DNA from: Salinisphaera sp040361255
GTDB taxonomy: Bacteria; Pseudomonadota; Gammaproteobacteria; Nevskiales; Salinisphaeraceae
DNA: 64,000 nucleotides
Assembly (NCBI RefSeq): GCF_040361255.1
Contig: NZ_APNG01000007.1
Span: 136,608 to 200,607 of the forward strand
Direction of reading: 5' to 3'
A program made the translations under genes and the position numbers. The notes under the pieces were generated by a model. The model was not told the DNA's origin. It made no database searches and saw nothing but the letters and a program-made list of their open reading frames with translations. Below, in pieces: positions 41,790-48,507 of the stretch. Each line of letters starts with the position of its first letter. The stretch's first letter is position 1.

Positions 41790-42699
41790 GCGCGGCCAGG
41801 ATATCGACGGCGTCATCCTGCTCGACAAGCCGCTCGGTTGCTCGTCGAACGCTGCCTTGCAGCGCGTACGCCGTGCGTTCGATGCCCGCAAGGCTGGTCA
41901 TACCGGCAGTCTCGATCCGCTGGCCAGCGGGCTGTTGCCCGTCTGTCTGGGCGAGGCGACCAAGGTATCGTCGTACCTGCTTGCTGCGGACAAGCGCTAT
42001 CGTGTAACCGCGATTCATGGCATGCAGACCGCGACCGGCGATCGGGAGGGCGAGATCGTTGCCTCCAGCGAACTCGCCATACCCGAGACAGAAGAGCTGG
42101 AACGGATTCTCACCCGGTTTCTGGGCGCCCAGCAGCAGATTCCGCCGATGTACTCGGCGCTCAAGAAAGACGGTAAGCGGTTGTACGAACATGCCCGCGC
42201 CGGCGAAACGGTCGAACGTGCGCCGCGCCCGATTACCGTGCATGAACTCGAACTGGTGGCCTGCGACGCCGACACGTTCACTCTTGATGCGCGCGTATCC
42301 AGCGGAACCTATATCCGTACGTTGGTCGAGGATATCGCCGCGGCCTGGGGCAGTGTGGCTCATGTGGGCACCTTGCGTCGGACCGCGATCGGGCGTCTGG
42401 GCGCCGAGCTCGGCATGATCCCGCTCGCCGACATCGAAGCCCGCGCGGAGTCCGGCCAGTCGATGGCCGATTGGCTGTTGCCAGTGTCGGTCGCGGTGGC
42501 CGACTGGCCGCGGGCGGTACTTGGCCCGGAAGATGCCGCGGCCATGGGCCACGGACGCGCGGTCGACTGCCCGATCGAAGTCGATGCCGAAACGACGCTT
42601 TGTATCCAGGATGAGAGCGGTTTGCTGCTCGGCCTGGGGTATATCGACGCGCACGGTCGACTGGCGCCGCGGCGTCTGTTCGCCCGCCCGCAACGCTAA
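41776..42699 (+). CDS. truB: tRNA pseudouridine(55) synthase
   Basis: Isomerises U55 in the T loop of tRNAs. 307 residues: LLDKPLGCSSNAALQRVRR, the catalytic loop GHTGSLDPLASGLLP with nucleophile Asp47, and RVSSGTYIRTLVEDI. The C-terminal PUA-like domain is present. ATG 41776 overlaps rbfA by 14 bases, suggesting coupled translation. Confidence 0.96.
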   Translation: MGRRKRGQDIDGVILLDKPLGCSSNAALQRVRRAFDARKAGHTGSLDPLASGLLPVCLGEATKVSSYLLAADKRYRVTAIHGMQTATGDREGEIVASSELAIPETEELERILTRFLGAQQQIPPMYSALKKDGKRLYEHARAGETVERAPRPITVHELELVACDADTFTLDARVSSGTYIRTLVEDIAAAWGSVAHVGTLRRTAIGRLGAELGMIPLADIEARAESGQSMADWLLPVSVAVADWPRAVLGPEDAAAMGHGRAVDCPIEVDAETTLCIQDESGLLLGLGYIDAHGRLAPRRLFARPQR

Positions 42700-42753
42700 T
42701 AGGTATCGGCGCGCGCAGTTGGTGCCAGCCCTATGCGCATCGTACAAAACGTG

Positions 42754-42783
42754 TTGTACAGCGCGTCGTCAAGCCGCTAGAAT
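42754..42783 (+). promoter_or_regulatory. rpsO promoter
   Basis: TTGTAC (42754-42759), 18-nt spacer, TAGAAT (42778-42783). It would start the structured leader about 165 nt before rpsO. Confidence 0.75.
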
Positions 42784-42821
42784 ATGCGCCTCGCGGCACA
42801 GGCGGCTGCCGCCCGGTGACC

Positions 42822-42912
42822 GGAGCGCACGGGCTTTTTCCAAACCGTTTCGTGGGGATGAGAGACGAAAGTCTCCTCCCGGCTTGCTGTTTGGAAAAGG
42901 CCGGGTTGCTCC
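42822..42912 (+). ncRNA. structured rpsO leader, candidate S15 autoregulatory RNA
   Basis: Nested pairings: GGAGC (42822-42826) with GCTCC (42908-42912); a 12-bp helix 42834-42845 with 42889-42900 (one G-U); and an apical hairpin GAGAC-GAAA-GTCTC with a GNRA-type loop. The structure lies between a good promoter and the rpsO ribosome site. Ribosomal protein S15 represses its own mRNA in several bacteria through unrelated leader structures, so an S15 site is the natural guess. The rest of the 258 bases between truB and rpsO shows nothing else. Confidence 0.6.
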
Positions 42913-42957
42913 AGCTAGGCGGGGCTGCGGTGTTTGTATTGTTATTCAGGAGTAAAC

Positions 42958-43227
42958 ATGGCCCTGTCCACCGAAGAAAAAGCGGAAGTCATCAACAAGT
43001 ACAGCCGTGGTACCGGCGATACCGGTTCCCCGGAAGTTCAGGTCGCGTTGCTGACCACGCGTATCACCCAGCTGGGCGATCATTTCAATGCCCACAAGGG
43101 TGATCATCATTCCCGTCGCGGGCTGCTGAAGATGGTTAACCAGCGCCGCAAGCTGCTTGACTACATCAAGCGTCGTGATGCTTCGCGTTACAAGGCTCTG
43201 ATCAGCGAGCTGGGTCTGCGTCGCTAA
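42958..43227 (+). CDS. rpsO: 30S ribosomal protein S15
   Basis: Primary 16S rRNA-binding protein of the central domain. 89 residues, the standard length, with STEEKAEVINKYSRGTGDTG, SPEVQVALLTTRITQL, HKGDHHSRRGLLKMVNQRRK and LLDYIKRRDASRY. CAGGAG lies seven bases before the ATG. Own promoter and leader upstream, strong terminator downstream. Confidence 0.98.
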   Translation: MALSTEEKAEVINKYSRGTGDTGSPEVQVALLTTRITQLGDHFNAHKGDHHSRRGLLKMVNQRRKLLDYIKRRDASRYKALISELGLRR

Positions 43228-43253
43228 GCGCGATCATCAGATCCCAGCCAATG

Positions 43254-43290
43254 AAAGCGCCCCTCGGTACACCGAGCCGGGCGCTTTTTT
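43254..43290 (+). terminator. rpsO-pnp intergenic terminator
   Basis: AGCGCCC (43256-43262) with GGGCGCT (43279-43285), a nested CTCGGT/ACCGAG stem inside, then TTTTTT. In E. coli an RNase III-cleaved hairpin occurs at this place. Confidence 0.92.
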
Positions 43291-43315
43291 GTTTGAAAGA
43301 CACAGGATAATTCTA

Positions 43316-45445
43316 GTGAGCAACGTCACCGTTACCAGTAAACAGACCTTCCAGTTCGGCGAACATGCGGTCACCCTCGAAACGGGTGAGATCGCGCGTC
43401 AGGCCGACGGCGCCGTGAAGGTGAGCATGGGCGACACCGTGGTGCTCGTCACCGCGGTGGGCAAGAAAGAAGCCGCGCCGAACGCCGCCTTCTTCCCGCT
43501 GACCGTCAACTATCAGGAACGCACCTACGCCGGCGGCAAGATTCCCGGCGGCTTCTTCAAGCGTGAAGGGCGTCCGGGCGAAAAGGAAACGCTCACCTGC
43601 CGCCTGATCGACCGTCCGATCCGCCCGCTGTTCCCGAAAGGCTTCTATAACGAAGTCCAGATCGTGGCGACGGTCATGTCGGTCGATCCCGAGATCGATG
43701 CCGATATCCCGGCCATGATCGGCGCCTCGGCTGCACTCTGTCTCGCCGGCCTGCCGTTCGCCGGCCCGATCGGTGGTGCACGCGTGGGCTATGCCGACGG
43801 CGAATATGTGCTCAACCCGAGCGCGACCCAGCTCAAGACCAGCGATTTGAACCTGGTCGTTGCCGGCACTGCCGATGCCGTGCTGATGGTCGAATCCGAA
43901 GCCAAGCAGCTTTCCGAAGACATCATGCTGGGCGCCGTGCTGTTCGGCCACGAGCAGATTCAGGCCGCCATTCAGGCCATCGAAGCGATGGTCGCCGAAG
44001 CCGGCAAGCCCAAATGGGACTGGCAGGCCCCGGCCAAGGATGAATCCCTGGCTGAAGCTGTCGAGCGTGTGGCCAAGAACGACGTCGTCGAGGCCTACCA
44101 GATCGCCGACAAGCAGGATCGCGGTGCGCGCCTGAGCGAAATCAAGGACGCCGTTGTGGCCGAACTGGCCGCAGAAGAAGGCGAAGAGGGCTGGAGCCGC
44201 GACGACGTGAAGGCCGCGCTCGGCTCGCTGGAAAAGACCACCGTGCGTTCGCGCATTCTCGAAGGTCAGCCGCGTATCGACGGCCGCGACACGCGTACCG
44301 TGCGCGCGCTGGACATCAAGACCGGCGTACTGCCGCGTACCCACGGCTCGGCGCTGTTCACGCGTGGTGAAACCCAGGCACTGGTCGTCACCACGCTCGG
44401 CACCGGTCGCGATGCGCAGATGATCGACGCGGTCGAAGGCAAGTACGACGACCCGTTCATGCTGCACTACAACTTCCCGCCCTACAGCGTGGGCGAGACC
44501 GGCTTCATGGGCAGCCCCAAGCGTCGTGAAATCGGTCACGGCAAGCTGGCCAAGCGCGCGATCATGGGCGTACTGCCGGATCTGGAAAAGGAATTCCCCT
44601 ACGTCATGCGCGTGGTGTCGGAAGTCACCGAATCCAACGGCTCCTCGTCGATGGCATCGGTCTGCGGCACCAGCCTCGCGCTCATGGATGCGGGCGTGCC
44701 GATCAAGGCGCCGGTGGCCGGTGTGGCCATGGGCCTGATCAAGGAAGGCGACAAGTTCGCCGTGCTCACCGACATTCTCGGCGACGAAGATCATCTGGGC
44801 GATATGGACTTCAAGGTCGCCGGTTCCACCGACGGCATCACCGCGCTGCAGATGGATATCAAGATTGCCGGCATCACCCGGGAAATCATGCAGGTCGCCC
44901 TCGACCAGGCCAAGGAAGGCCGCCTGCATATCCTGGATGTAATGAATCAGGCGATCGACAAGCCGCGTCAGGAAGTCTCCGAGTGGGCGCCGCGCATCTT
45001 CACCATCAAGATCGATTCCGACAAGATTCGCGACGTGATCGGCAAGGGTGGTGCGACGATTCGCTCGATCACCGAGGAAACCGGCGCGTCGATCGATATC
45101 GAGGATGACGGCACCATCCATGTCGCCGCGGTCGATAAATCGGCGGCCGATATGGCGATCAAGCGTATCGAAGACATCACCCGCGATATCGAAGCCGGCC
45201 AGGTTTACGAAGGCAAGGTGGTGCGTATCGTGGACTTCGGCGCGTTCGTGAATCTGGTACCGGGCCGAGATGGCCTCGTGCATATCTCCCAGATTGCCGA
45301 TCATCGTGTCGAAAAGGTCAGCGACGAGCTCTCCGAAGGCCAGACCGTCAAGGTCAAGGTGCTGGAAGTCGACCGTCAGGGCCGTGTGCGCCTGTCGATG
45401 AAGGAACTGGCCGAGAAGCCGGCCGAGGACCAGGCCGACAGCTGA
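43316..45445 (+). CDS. pnp: Polyribonucleotide nucleotidyltransferase (PNPase)
   Basis: 3'-5' phosphorolytic exoribonuclease of the degradosome. 709 residues from GTG 43316 (SNVTVTSKQTFQFGEHAVTL). Two RNase PH domains (ERTYAGGKIPGGFFKREGRP; LVVTTLGTGRDAQ...), KH domain VIGKGGATIRSITEETGASI and C-terminal S1 domain EGKVVRIVDFGAFVNLVPGRDG. An alternative start further upstream would overlap the terminator. Confidence 0.97.
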   Translation: MSNVTVTSKQTFQFGEHAVTLETGEIARQADGAVKVSMGDTVVLVTAVGKKEAAPNAAFFPLTVNYQERTYAGGKIPGGFFKREGRPGEKETLTCRLIDRPIRPLFPKGFYNEVQIVATVMSVDPEIDADIPAMIGASAALCLAGLPFAGPIGGARVGYADGEYVLNPSATQLKTSDLNLVVAGTADAVLMVESEAKQLSEDIMLGAVLFGHEQIQAAIQAIEAMVAEAGKPKWDWQAPAKDESLAEAVERVAKNDVVEAYQIADKQDRGARLSEIKDAVVAELAAEEGEEGWSRDDVKAALGSLEKTTVRSRILEGQPRIDGRDTRTVRALDIKTGVLPRTHGSALFTRGETQALVVTTLGTGRDAQMIDAVEGKYDDPFMLHYNFPPYSVGETGFMGSPKRREIGHGKLAKRAIMGVLPDLEKEFPYVMRVVSEVTESNGSSSMASVCGTSLALMDAGVPIKAPVAGVAMGLIKEGDKFAVLTDILGDEDHLGDMDFKVAGSTDGITALQMDIKIAGITREIMQVALDQAKEGRLHILDVMNQAIDKPRQEVSEWAPRIFTIKIDSDKIRDVIGKGGATIRSITEETGASIDIEDDGTIHVAAVDKSAADMAIKRIEDITRDIEAGQVYEGKVVRIVDFGAFVNLVPGRDGLVHISQIADHRVEKVSDELSEGQTVKVKVLEVDRQGRVRLSMKELAEKPAEDQADS

Positions 45446-45483
45446 TCGAGCGCCTAGCGCACGATCACGCGATCGACGGATCG

Positions 45484-45510
45484 AAAGGCGCCCTGCGGGG
45501 CGCCTTTTTT
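45484..45510 (+). terminator. pnp terminator, target of the transposon insertion
   Basis: AAA-GGCGCCC (45487-45493), TGCG loop, GGGCGCC (45498-45504), TTTTTT. The T-tract forms part of the direct repeat flanking the element that begins at 45513. Confidence 0.92.
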
Positions 45511-45512
45511 AT
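45506..45512 (+). repeat. left copy of flanking direct repeat
   Basis: TTTTTAT directly before the left inverted repeat; the same seven bases follow the right end at 48111-48117. IS1595-family elements usually duplicate 8 bp, and the eighth base here differs. Confidence 0.65.
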
Positions 45513-45537
45513 GGGTGTTATATACTTAACGAACCCA
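45513..45537 (+). repeat. left inverted repeat of the transposon
   Basis: Begins GGGTGTTATATACTTAACG; pairs with the right end at 48086-48110. Confidence 0.75.
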
Positions 45538-45583
45538 AGTAAGTTCGGTATGGTTGGAGTTACTGCCCATTCGTAACCGCAGC

Positions 45584-45856
45584 ATGAATAGTGATGAAAA
45601 GACCGACTACCTAATTGGCCAAGTCAACACGCTCAATACATTTTGCATAGCGCTTATTCGCTCTCATCCTGATTCGTCTGCATTGCAGGATGCGTTCGAT
45701 AAGTCGCGCGAAATGGCCCTAGCAAAAGACGTGCAAACCACCGTTTCAGAGGCCACGTTAACTGGCGCTCGCGAACAGGCCGATCGCATTTCTTCGGCTC
45801 TAGAAATCGCGGTGAAACACCGAGGCAATCGTAATAAGGGTCCTTCTGATTCATAG
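45584..45856 (+). CDS. Hypothetical protein inside the transposon
   Basis: 90 residues from ATG 45584 (a TTG ten codons earlier is possible). Hydrophilic, predicted helical, no signal or membrane segment: LIGQVNTLNTFCIALIRSHP, then a charged Ala/Glu/Arg helix and a basic Asn/Gly tail. No family recognised. It is the only plus-strand gene of the element, ends eight bases before the shared terminator, and has AT-rich codons unlike pnp next to it. Confidence 0.55.
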   Translation: MNSDEKTDYLIGQVNTLNTFCIALIRSHPDSSALQDAFDKSREMALAKDVQTTVSEATLTGAREQADRISSALEIAVKHRGNRNKGPSDS

Positions 45857-45863
45857 TGCTCAC

Positions 45864-45894
45864 AAAAAAGCCCGCCTATTTGGCGGGCTTTTTC
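45864..45894. terminator. bidirectional terminator inside the transposon
   Basis: AAAGCCCGCC (45867-45876), TATTT loop, GGCGGGCTTT (45882-45891), with A-run before and T-run after, so it can stop the plus-strand ORF and the leftward transposase/TA series. Confidence 0.9.
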
Positions 45895-45998
45895 TTGTCC
45901 TTGGGTTGGCGCCTCGGTGGCGGTGGCGTGTTGAGCATACGCTTAAGCACATCGTTCATTCGCCTGTTTGACTCTGATTCTGACGTTTCTCTAGTCAT
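45876..45998 (-). CDS. 40-residue basic, proline-rich protein
   Basis: Reads MTRETSESESNRRMNDVLKR and then a short MLNTPPPPRRQPKDKKKPAK tail. Its ATG overlaps the stop of the PIN-like gene (ATGACTAG), and its own stop lies in the loop of the shared terminator, so it looks like the last gene of the operon. An amphipathic MNDVLKRMLNTPP segment followed by a Lys/Pro tail resembles small proteins I have seen beside similar toxins, but I cannot name a family. Function unknown. Confidence 0.6.
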   Translation of the reverse strand: MTRETSESESNRRMNDVLKRMLNTPPPPRRQPKDKKKPAK

Positions 45999-46425
45999 CG
46001 GGACCGGTTACCTCGCGCATTTCTTCGCCGTTCCAGGTGACAGGTATTTGCCAACACTGCTTGGGTGACGACTTAGCTATTTGTTCCTCAATCCTCGGCC
46101 ACCACCTAAGTAACATTGCGCTACGTGGGAACAATTTCATGTTTCCCCATTTAGAGGCAAAGAAGAATACGATTAACCCCGCATCTCTGTACGCCTTTCT
46201 CTCGTGCGGCCGGGCATGCATAGCGACGTCGCCAGAGATGACCACCTGTCCGCCATCTGCACTAAATGATTCAATCCAAGGTACATCGGATTCTTGCTTT
46301 GAGCCGTCCGTGTATTCCGCAGCCGAAACAAACTCAAAACTTGGCAGCAAAGAGTCTTCGCTGGTTAACGCCTTGAAAAGCCTAACCATTTTGATGGGTA
46401 CATTCTCATCAAAGGCGATCTTCAA
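45991..46425 (-). CDS. PIN-like (DUF5615-type) toxin
   Basis: Predicted RNase toxin of a type II toxin-antitoxin pair. 144 residues, opening MKIAFDENVPIKMVRLFKAL: the DEN-P start (Asp6) and VVISGDVAMHAR (Asp66) are acidic positions typical of PIN-like nucleases. Segments AGLIVFFFASKWG and a C-terminal MLLRWWPRIEEQIA helix follow. Lies seven bases after the antitoxin gene, same strand. RNase activity is inferred from family, not seen. Confidence 0.75.
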   Translation of the reverse strand: MKIAFDENVPIKMVRLFKALTSEDSLLPSFEFVSAAEYTDGSKQESDVPWIESFSADGGQVVISGDVAMHARPHERKAYRDAGLIVFFFASKWGNMKLFPRSAMLLRWWPRIEEQIAKSSPKQCWQIPVTWNGEEMREVTGPDD

Positions 46426-46432
46426 AATTCAG

Positions 46433-47122
46433 CTAGTGCACTAGCGACATCTCAAAACGTACGGCCTCGAGCACTTCTGCTTTGGAGACTTCGTACCAAT
46501 GCGCAACAGAATCGAAGGTTTCGCCCTCAACCTGCGTTGCGCTGAAGAGCGTCTTTGTGGGCACCTTATTGGTTTTTAGTATCGGACTTCCAAACGACCT
46601 TATAGGATCAATAACTACGTTCGGAGCTATGTCAGACCTTGGAAGCCAGCATTTTGCAAGGCCATCCGATCCGAACGTCACATCCTCATGTAAAGAATCG
46701 ATAATTATCGGATGCATGGCCCAGCTATTTTTCGCTAAATTGAATAGCTTAGGATCGCCGGCCTGATTGGTAGCTTCGATAAAAATTGCCTTGCCGTCAG
46801 TCCTGAACATTGCTTCGTGTGCGAACGGCCGATCAACTTTCAGAAATTCTCTAGCGACATCCAACATCAGCCGAATGGACTGTGGCCGAACTCCTCGCTC
46901 AACGAAATAATCGATAAAACGAGCTTCCATTAGATTTACGAAGCTAATGGCGTTCTTGCTGTTCTCACGCCCAATTTGGTTATCGATAATAGCGCTCTTG
47001 CCGCTCGCGTAACCCTGAAACCAGTTACGCACTCGTTGAGCGCTTACATCAAGCAACAACGCCGCCTGCGGTATCGTGTAAATACCCGAGGAAGCGAGGT
47101 TGATGGAGCTACTAGTATTCAT
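46433..47122 (-). CDS. HTH-DUF433 antitoxin
   Basis: 229 residues. The N-terminus has a MerR-like helix-turn-helix (about 15-40, YTIPQAALLLDVSAQRVRNW), the middle (about 60-160) is unassigned, and the C-terminus (about 165-229) is a DUF433 domain ending GETFDSVAHWYEVSKAEVLE. DUF433 proteins pair with PIN-like toxins. The extra DNA-binding domain makes it a likely autoregulator. Its ATG overlaps the transposase stop (ATGA), so it appears translationally coupled to the transposase. Confidence 0.75.
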   Translation of the reverse strand: MNTSSSINLASSGIYTIPQAALLLDVSAQRVRNWFQGYASGKSAIIDNQIGRENSKNAISFVNLMEARFIDYFVERGVRPQSIRLMLDVAREFLKVDRPFAHEAMFRTDGKAIFIEATNQAGDPKLFNLAKNSWAMHPIIIDSLHEDVTFGSDGLAKCWLPRSDIAPNVVIDPIRSFGSPILKTNKVPTKTLFSATQVEGETFDSVAHWYEVSKAEVLEAVRFEMSLVH

Positions 47123-48048
47123 TGGACTGCCGCAGATGACTCCGGGTACATAAGGCGCTTGCCAGCGATACGCGTCAGTAGAAGGTCCGCGCGGTCGCCA
47201 TCACTATAGCCATTCTTGACGCGGTAGTTCCAGCGAAAATCGAACTCGCCCGCGTAGCGCTTTAGATGCTGCTCGCTCACATGGTGGAACGTGCCGATCT
47301 GGCCGCGCTTGAGCAAACTAAAGCAGCCTTCGATCGTGTTCGTGTGAATCGGGCCGCGTACGTACTCACCGATGCCGTGGCTAACAACACCGTGACTGGC
47401 GAACTTGCGGCCGACCTTCGTGTGCTGCGACGCTTCGTCTGTCATTAGGTTCGCGTCTGCGGCGATCTGGTCTTCCATTATCGGCGCGAGCGCCTTGGAA
47501 TTGACCGCAGGCACCGTAAAGCTGCGGGCCTTGCCGTCGCGCTCAAGCAGGGTGAATACCTTCATCTTGTGCGCGTAGCCGCGACCCTTCTTGCTCTGGG
47601 TGCGCTGCTTCTTGGCTTTACCGCCCCAGAACGTTTCGTCAACCTCGACCGTGCCGCCACCGCCGCCCATCGGGCTCCCGCCTTCGCTCATGGCTTCGCG
47701 GATGCGATGAGTCATGAACCACGCCGTTTTGTACGTGACGCCAATCATGCGGTGAACCTGATGGCTGCTGATACCTTTCTTGCTGGCGCATATTAGGTGA
47801 GCAGCCATGAGCCACTTGTTCAGCGGTACGCGGCTGCGCTCGAAGACCGTGCCGACCGTCACCGTGAACTGCTTACGGCAGTCAGCACACTTATACAGGC
47901 CGGGGCGGGTGCTCTTACCTTCCAGCTTGTAGGCGTTGCCTTCTACGCCACAGTGCGGGCAGACCCGACCATGCGGCCACCGCAGAGCTTCTAAATACTC
48001 GCGGGCTTTGTCGGCATCCTGAAACTCGGGTTTGGTCAGATCGCACAT
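47119..48048 (-). CDS. IS1595-family transposase (ISXO2-like)
   Basis: DDE-type transposase, 309 residues. Zinc ribbon Cys30/33 (CPHCG) and Cys54/57 (CADC), then the catalytic residues Asp137 (TVEVDETFWGGK), Asp204 (LMTDEASQH) and the NTIEGCFSLLKRG block with Glu240. All key residues are present, so it may be active. ATG 48048 has GGAGCAGAG upstream; a frame open to 48195 would extend past the element's end and is rejected. The stop overlaps the antitoxin start. Confidence 0.93.
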   Translation of the reverse strand: MCDLTKPEFQDADKAREYLEALRWPHGRVCPHCGVEGNAYKLEGKSTRPGLYKCADCRKQFTVTVGTVFERSRVPLNKWLMAAHLICASKKGISSHQVHRMIGVTYKTAWFMTHRIREAMSEGGSPMGGGGGTVEVDETFWGGKAKKQRTQSKKGRGYAHKMKVFTLLERDGKARSFTVPAVNSKALAPIMEDQIAADANLMTDEASQHTKVGRKFASHGVVSHGIGEYVRGPIHTNTIEGCFSLLKRGQIGTFHHVSEQHLKRYAGEFDFRWNYRVKNGYSDGDRADLLLTRIAGKRLMYPESSAAVQ

Positions 48049-48085
48049 AAGCTCTGCTCCTATGTGCTTAGTATCCTTCTCGAGC

Positions 48086-48110
48086 TGGATGTGTAAAGTA
48101 TATAACTGTC
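48086..48110 (-). repeat. right inverted repeat of the transposon
   Basis: Read on the minus strand it begins GACAGTTATATACTTTACAC; 18 of 25 bases match the left end. Confidence 0.75.
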
Positions 48111-48117
48111 TTTTTAT
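48111..48117 (+). repeat. right copy of flanking direct repeat
   Basis: TTTTTAT, identical to 45506-45512, immediately outside the right inverted repeat. Confidence 0.65.
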
Positions 48118-48134
48118 ACGCATCGTCGGATTAA

Positions 48135-48162
48135 CGCCAACCCGGACGCCGCCGGGTTGGCG
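48135..48162. repeat. perfect GC-rich palindrome
   Basis: CGCCAACCCGG (48135-48145) with CCGGGTTGGCG (48152-48162), 6-nt loop. No T-run on either side. Possibly a remnant of a terminator or REP-like unit. The following 180 bases show nothing I can assign. Confidence 0.6.
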
Positions 48163-48349
48163 TGTCGGGGTGCACTGCAGCGTGGAACAAGCCATGTCGG
48201 CTGGCCTGAGACGAAGGCTGCAAGCCGACGGCAGCTCGGCGGTGATGCCTGCCCGTATTCACGTGGCCGCACCGGCCGTGGTCGGGTTCGGCCCGTATTG
48301 GAGTAACCGGGGCAACTCCATCGTTCGCACTATTTTTTATCGCGCCCAT

Positions 48350-48376
48350 AAAAAAGCCCCCTAGGGTAAGGGGGCA
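48350..48376 (-). terminator. terminator of the candidate small RNA
   Basis: On the minus strand GCCCCCT (48375-48369), 6-nt loop, AGGGGGC (48362-48356), TTTTTT (48355-48350). It could also terminate phaR read-through. Confidence 0.92.
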
Positions 48377-48440
48377 AGGTGCGAGAAAGGCCGTCAGGCC
48401 TTTCGGAGGAGATTCGGTTATCAGCGTGTTCGCTGATGTT
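48350..48440 (-). ncRNA. candidate small RNA with CUCCUCC motif
   Basis: About 91 nt, read leftward. First hairpin ATCAGCG-AACA-CGCTGAT (48437-48420), then an unpaired stretch with CTCCTCC (48411-48405), second hairpin GAAAGGCC-TGAC-GGCCTTTC (48404-48385), then an intrinsic terminator. Both hairpins are perfect with tetraloops. A near-consensus promoter lies directly upstream. No ORF with a ribosome site fits. The CUCCUCC is complementary to Shine-Dalgarno sequences, suggesting an antisense regulator of translation. No known family recognised. Confidence 0.75.
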
Positions 48441-48447
48441 GCGTTGC

Positions 48448-48475
48448 AGTATACGCCGTCTACGACTTTAGTCAA
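48448..48475 (-). promoter_or_regulatory. sigma-70 promoter of the small RNA
   Basis: Minus strand TTGACT (48475-48470), 16-nt spacer, TATACT (48453-48448): five of six matches at each element. Predicted start near 48440, just before the first hairpin. It lies downstream of the phaR stop. Confidence 0.8.
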
Positions 48476-48507
48476 GCATCGTGGTTGGAAAAAGTTCTAT
48501 CGTTTTT

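Larger units (their letters stand above)
45513..48110 (-). mobile_element. IS1595-family transposon with toxin-antitoxin passenger genes
   Basis: A 2,598-bp unit with imperfect 25-bp inverted ends (18 of 25 matching, core GTTATATACTT perfect) flanked by TTTTTAT. It holds, on the minus strand, transposase, HTH-DUF433 antitoxin, PIN-like toxin and a 40-codon gene, and on the plus strand a 90-codon ORF, with one shared terminator between the converging groups. Base composition is clearly more AT-rich than the neighbours over 45.5-47.1 kb. IS1595 members with passenger genes are known; this passenger set I do not recognise. Confidence 0.75.

Noticed and set aside
38922..41891. 989-codon ORF antisense to infB and rbfA
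   Set aside because: High-GC shadow frame; low-complexity His/Leu/Arg sequence with no domain, opposite a certain infB.
47119..47160. Left end of the IS directly behind the transposase gene
   Set aside because: No sequence here matches the right end in inverted form; the matching inverted repeat is at 45513, beyond the passenger genes.
48049..48195. N-terminal extension of the transposase
   Set aside because: It crosses the right inverted repeat and direct repeat at 48086-48117 and lacks family similarity.
48131..48475. 114-codon minus-strand ORF over the small-RNA region
   Set aside because: It would run through the promoter, hairpins and terminator, has odd composition and no ribosome site.
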